DNA of 64,000 nucleotides from Blastomyces gilchristii SLH14081 (lineage: Eukaryota; Ascomycota; Eurotiomycetes; Onygenales; Ajellomycetaceae), in assembly GCF_000003855.2 (NCBI RefSeq), contig NW_003101656.1, positions 491,463 to 555,462 of the forward strand. Reading direction: 5' to 3'. Made by a program: the position numbers and the translations under genes. A model generated the notes under the pieces. It searched no databases. It was not told the origin of the DNA and was given only the letters and a program-made list of their open reading frames with translations. Positions 60,113 to 64,000 of the stretch are shown here, in pieces. Within the stretch, counting starts at the first letter, position 1, and every line of letters begins with the position of its first letter.

Positions 60113-61471
60113 CTATATCTGACTGATTTTCTTCTCTTCATATTCAGATAATTCTGAATTTAGCCATTTTCTTATAGCTGCTTGAGTTTCTGATAGAAAG
60201 TCTGTTAAGTATTTAATTCCTGTTTCAGTTGAGAATAAGAATCTTATATTTGATTAATTTAGATCATACTTCTCTTTCAATCTGACTCTGAGATTATTGT
60301 ACAATGCACAGTGTATTATAATATACTCAGGATTCTCATTTACATTGCAGAATGAGCATTCTATTGAGTCAAATCTATCATCAAATCTTTGTATATAAGA
60401 TTTGAAATAGCCATGTTCTAGTTTTAGCTGTATTATAGATGAGAATATTTTCTTTTTACATTTAATTGAACAAGATTTTCACTTAGGTTTTGTTTCAAAT
60501 CTTGAATAATGTATACTCTTCTTTTATTTCTGTCAGCTTTTATTTCACTTGTCTAAATAAGATTCTTTTATTTTTCTCTTTATAAAAGATCAGAACACAA
60601 TTTTTTGAATAGATCTGCTTAATTCTGCACTCTTTTTTACAGCTGAATCAGCTAATTCATTATCATGAATATTCATATAAGCAGGAACTCAGTGCAGATG
60701 AATTATCAGCTTTAATATTATTCTCTTTTCAATTTTTGAAACAGAGTTTAAGATCAGTTCAAGATTCATTTGATTATTATAAATCTGACTATTTCTAAGT
60801 CTTTTTCAAGCAGCTTGACTATCAGAGAATATTCATATCTCTTTCAAACTATTTTCTCTTTTATAAGATTTTATTTCAATGAGTTTGAAAGCTTTCACTA
60901 TTGCAAATAGTTCAGCATCAAAGACTTCAGATTCACAGTCTAGATTTCAGAAATCTGAGATAAAATTGATATTATCTTCAGTATAAGCAATGCCTGTGCC
61001 TAATCTATTCAAATTCTCATTTTTTGAGTCATTTGAATAAATCAGAATAGAGTCATTTATATTGATTGTAAAAATTCTCTTTAAATACTGTTCATATTCT
61101 TTCTCTTTTGATAGTTCATTTATTTATAAGTCTATAAGAGATTCAAGCTTTTCTCTTCAGAATGATAACTTCTCATGATCAACTTTTTCAACATTTAAAG
61201 AAGAAAATTGATTTTTAATTAGAGAGTATAGTCTGTACAGTTGAGAAGACATTTTCTTTAAAGAATTATTTTCATTTTAATCAAGAAATCTATTTCAATT
61301 CAGTTCATTTCCAGAGTTAATTAATAGAAATGAACAAGAGACTCTTTCTCTGATTATATAATTTGAGCTTATCTTTATAACTCTCAGAGCATAGTTCATA
61401 CAGGCCTTTTCAAATCTAATAGCAGAAGGAGGAATTAAAGCGTCAATTTCCATTGCTTTAATAGAAGATGA
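60113..61471 (-). pseudogene. LINE-T ORF2 remnant in L3 (RNase H and CCHC)
   Basis: It corresponds to 38950-38839 plus 35774-34553 of L2, showing the region uninterrupted by GypA A5 (L2 carries A5 at the site equivalent to about 61336). RNase H and the CCHC end are recognisable. The stop codon is at 60115-60113. Confidence 0.8.
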
Positions 61472-62220
61472 CTACAGACACTAGTCACCCGCAGAATGCA
61501 TCTTAAGCTAATTACATTTAACTCTCTATAATTAACTGATCACTGTGTCTGTCCTCTCAGATCTGTCACTAATTTTCAGAGATGTTAGTTAGTGACTATC
61601 ACTACTCACTTGATAATACTCATATGAAGCTTTCAGTTGCTGATCTCAGTCTCATTAGATACTCATAGATCTATCAATCAGCTGTTATGATCTCACTCTG
61701 TATTAGAGACTAATTATAGACTTGATGACTGCAGTTCTCTCTGCCAGTATTAGAGATTGATAGTGAGCTTACAGACTCTAGTCTATCAGAGTGCTCTGTC
61801 TAGAGTCTAGATACATATCTAGATCTGTTAGTCAGATAGTTTTTAAAATTATTCTCTGTATTTAAGAGAGAGCTAGACTCTGATGATAACTCTAGTTAGA
61901 GACTTACTTCAGTAGTGTATATTCACTACATTAGACTTGACTCTATATTGTTAGAATCTTGATAGATGTATAGTAGAATAGTAAGATATTAGCATCTTAT
62001 ATTAACTCTGATAGATGTTCACAGAATCTCGCTTAACTAGTGACTTGACTTGTAGTAGAGAGTACTACCCCGCATCAAGCCTTACTAATTAGACTCAGTC
62101 TCTATTACATGAGGGCTTTCATGGGTAAGAAGTGACAGGTGTCAGTGATGAGATTCGAACCCACGCATCTCTAATGTGTGCGATCTTGATTATCAGTCTT
62201 ATCAACTGAGCCACGCTGAC
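61472..62220 (-). ncRNA. 749-bp tRNA-headed module, decayed copy
   Basis: It aligns end to end with the reverse complement of 14417-15165 and has exactly the same length, differing almost only by transitions that remove CpG and GG/CC. For example the module ends CCCGTAG there and GTCTGTAG here. Decay has broken most of its hairpins. Confidence 0.7.
62140..62220 (-). pseudogene. Decayed tRNA-like head
   Basis: 81 nt like 14417-14497. The B box (GGGTTCGAATCT) is retained, the acceptor stem is imperfect (GTCAGCG with CACTGAC) and no assignable anticodon is present. Confidence 0.6.
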
Positions 62221-62234
62221 AACTCACTAGTTAA

Positions 62235-62640
62235 GAAATCAAGTCCCAAGATAAGAACATGAATTCTCATGCATAATGAGAGTTCTGAGAAGTTTCAATC
62301 TAGGTGATTTAAACTCTATAAAATACTCAAATCACATTCTCTGAGAATATATGCATTGAAGAAATCAGAGAAACAGATCTTATATAACTTGATAAATGAT
62401 TTATATCTTATAAAGATGAAGATACAAGAGCTGAGTATATTGTAATTATTCACAGTACTATCTTCAGTGTTGAAAAAGAAGAAACTTATAATTAAAAAGT
62501 CTCACAAAGTAAGAGAAATCATAGATGCTTACAAATCAGATGATCTCACTTATTTCAATTCTTTCACAATTATAAGAAAAGAATGAGAAGAAATAAAGAA
62601 ATCAGATAAATATCACACTTCAATAAGTGATAAGACTATA
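62235..62640 (+). pseudogene. pol: GypB B4 pol remnant, second part (integrase C-terminal domain)
   Basis: Joined in frame to sequence before 59728, this reads through an integrase C-terminal, SH3-like region: KIRT, EKF.SR.FKLYKILK, LRIYAL, RNLI/YNLIND and LIK. That matches the family pattern of a phenylalanine/proline-rich strand followed by YKI and a hydrophobic strand. In-frame stops replace Trp. The end is approximate. Confidence 0.6.
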
Positions 62641-62702
62641 GTCAATTATATAATAATGTACTGTAGATAGTGAGTGCAACATAGTAAAGAGCATAAACAT
62701 AG

Positions 62703-64000
62703 CAATCACTTCATCACGAACTCGCTCGATTTTTCGCATTAGAACCCGCCGATAGATCCATCGAATAGCCCTCGATCATACAAGCATTTTGACCCCATCG
62801 CTGACTGCATACCCTGTGTGATGATGGAGTTATTCAGCCAAATATGAACCAGACATTGTTTGAAACTCCTGTGTGGGATTATCCCCTGTTCTCCCCTACC
62901 ACACCACAACCCTGGGCCAAATTGCCATACAAATTGTAAGATGAAGAGACCTAGTCATATGCATCAATCTTCTCAATTTTGGAAGATTTCTGATCTGTGA
63001 TTGTGAAGATATCTGAGAAGTGATCTCTGTGAAAACCCTGTTCATCTTTGATGTTTCAAAACATCAACACCAAGTTCCACCCTTGTATTACCCTTCTCAA
63101 TCTGGCCCATTCCTGACAGAAAAATACAAAAAGATATCTTGACAATAATATCTAGTATATAATCAACAGACACTTCTGAAGTGTAATCTCTGTGAATACT
63201 CTGTGTGTCTTCAGTGTATCTAGACATCAATACCAAGTCTTACTCTTGTATCACCTCTCTCAATCTGGCCCATTCTCAGCAGAATAATACAAAAAGATAT
63301 CTTGACAATAGTATTAAGTACATAATCAACAGACATATCTGAAGTGTATTCTCTGTGAAAAACTCTCTCTGTCTTTACATCAAGTCTCATTCTTGTACCA
63401 CCTCTTCTGTTCTGACTCATCTCTGACAGAAAAGTATAAAAAGATATCTTGATAACTGTATTCAATACATAATTAACAGATATAACAACTATAAAATCAG
63501 TATATCTTAAGATCTGACTGAGCCTTTGATCCCTGTACAGTGAGATATATTAAATCTAGTTTTAATATCTCAATATTCAATAGATTCTGTAAGAGATTAA
63601 GAACAGCAATACTAGATTTCTATTGAATTTGAGAATTAACTTCATATTAATATAATCATTGATAAAGTCTTTTATTTGAAGATATAAATAACCAGTTTCT
63701 CTACATCTCACTGATAATATTTATATTATTATATAGAAACAGACTTATATTCTCTATAATATCAAGACTCTGAAGAGAGAAAGTCTTGATAGAGAATATA
63801 CAGTAGTGTATATCTTAGCAGTTTCTATCTCATTCTTCTGCAGCAGTTAATACAAAAAAAAAAGATCTTAGAAATAGTTTTTTACTTCTCTTACAAAAGT
63901 AAGATATTTTTCTCTGAATTTTATACAATATTCTTATAAAGAATTAAAAACAGAGCTGTTTTCTGTCATAATTTCATATTCTTTTAAGTAAGAATTAGAA
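62703..64000 (+). mobile_element. LINE-T copy L4: 5' UTR, running off the right edge
   Basis: The inverse of 572-1771 and 44203-45451. The 5' end at 62703 begins CAATCACTTCATCACGAACT. It has three direct repeats (marks at 63128, 63290 and 63438), one more than L1 and L2. The body should lie to the right. It is inserted in or beside the 3' region of GypB B4. Confidence 0.82.
63060..63500. repeat. Three direct repeats of about 148-162 bp in the LINE 5' UTR
   Basis: AAAAAGATATCTT recurs at 63128, 63290 and 63438 within units that also share CTCAATCTGGCCCATT and AATCAACAGAC-like blocks. L1 and L2 have two units. Confidence 0.85.

Larger units (their letters stand above)
59741..62220 (-). mobile_element. 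LINE-T chimera L3: 3' part of LINE fused to the tRNA-headed module
   Basis: Bounded by a perfect 13-bp target duplication ACTCACTAGTTAA (59728-59740, 62222-62234). On the minus strand it has the 749-bp tRNA-headed module first (62220-61472), then LINE ORF2 from between RT and RNase H (61471-60113), then the 3' UTR and (TAA)n tail. One set of target duplications encloses both parts, so they integrated as one cDNA. Confidence 0.92.
54587..62702 (+). mobile_element. GypB copy B4, split by LINE chimera L3, with its far end cut by LINE L4
   Basis: It starts TGTGGTTCGGAAG inside MITE M4, followed by leader, gag, RT, RNase H, integrase and the integrase C-terminal region. The frame is interrupted at 59741 by the LINE chimera and resumes at 62235. 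The last 470 bases, up to LINE L4 at 62703, extend the family beyond where B1 ends. The other LTR is not in the window. Confidence 0.85.

Overview
The window is a gene-poor, AT-rich, repeat-packed block that looks like an AT-rich isochore of a filamentous ascomycete. This rests on the element families: a chromodomain Ty3/Gypsy element, a Tad1-like LINE with an RNase H domain, and tRNA-headed SINEs, all decayed almost entirely by C-to-T/G-to-A transitions, as in RIP-type genome defence. The species cannot be named. CpG is nearly absent while CpA/TpG remain common, so the bias differs from textbook CpA-to-TpA RIP. I see no intact protein-coding gene. Nearly every open frame is a fragment or antisense shadow of a dead retroelement.

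Families (names are mine). GypA is a Ty3/Gypsy chromovirus with LTRs of about 306 bp (TGTGRCGGGC...CTCTTACA) and order gag, protease, RT, RNase H, integrase, chromodomain. GypB is a second Ty3/Gypsy family starting TGTGGTTCGGAAG, with no second LTR in the window. LINE-T is a Tad1-like LINE of about 7.7 kb with a 5' region made of two kinds of tandem repeats and a (TAA)n tail. The MITE is 506 bp with hAT-like features (8-bp target duplications, TAGACTGRCCG ends). The SINE is about 375 bp with a tRNA-like head and (AAT)n tail. A 749-bp tRNA-headed RNA-like module is fused to 5'-truncated LINE copies.

Layout. 1-1771: 5' end of a LINE-T on the minus strand, with a 100-N gap. 1772-2323: relic sequence. 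2324-8042: complete GypA (minus) with 5-bp target duplication TAAAC. 8048-8841: unassigned, with a poly-T tract. 8842-14416: GypB (plus) holding MITE 12606-13111. 14417-15476: tRNA-headed module fused to a LINE tail. 15477-19737: GypB (minus). 19738-21911: 3' half of a GypA. 21912-22660: LINE and SINE relics. 22726-28820: complete GypA holding SINE 23774-24148. 28821-29465: unassigned. 29466-33844: GypB with a 1.1-kb polypurine/polypyrimidine tract and MITE 31518-32023. 33845-34176 and 45462-46279: pieces of one GypA split by LINE 34177-45451, which carries a short GypA derivative (35780-38833), MITE 42262-42767 and a second 100-N gap. SINE 45497-45867 lies in the right piece. 46280-52024: GypA with unequal LTRs. 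52025-54507: GypA remnants. 54508-54586: MITE stub cut by GypB 54587-62702, which is interrupted by the second LINE/module chimera (59741-62220). 62703-64000: 5' end of another LINE-T (plus) running off the window.

The elements form nested stacks up to four deep, dated relative to one another by intact target duplications. The LINE probably supplied the retrotransposition machinery for the SINE and the chimeric module. The chromodomain of GypA fits targeting of silent chromatin, which would concentrate insertions here. The most unusual item is the 749-bp tRNA-headed module, found twice at identical length but joined to the LINE at two different points.
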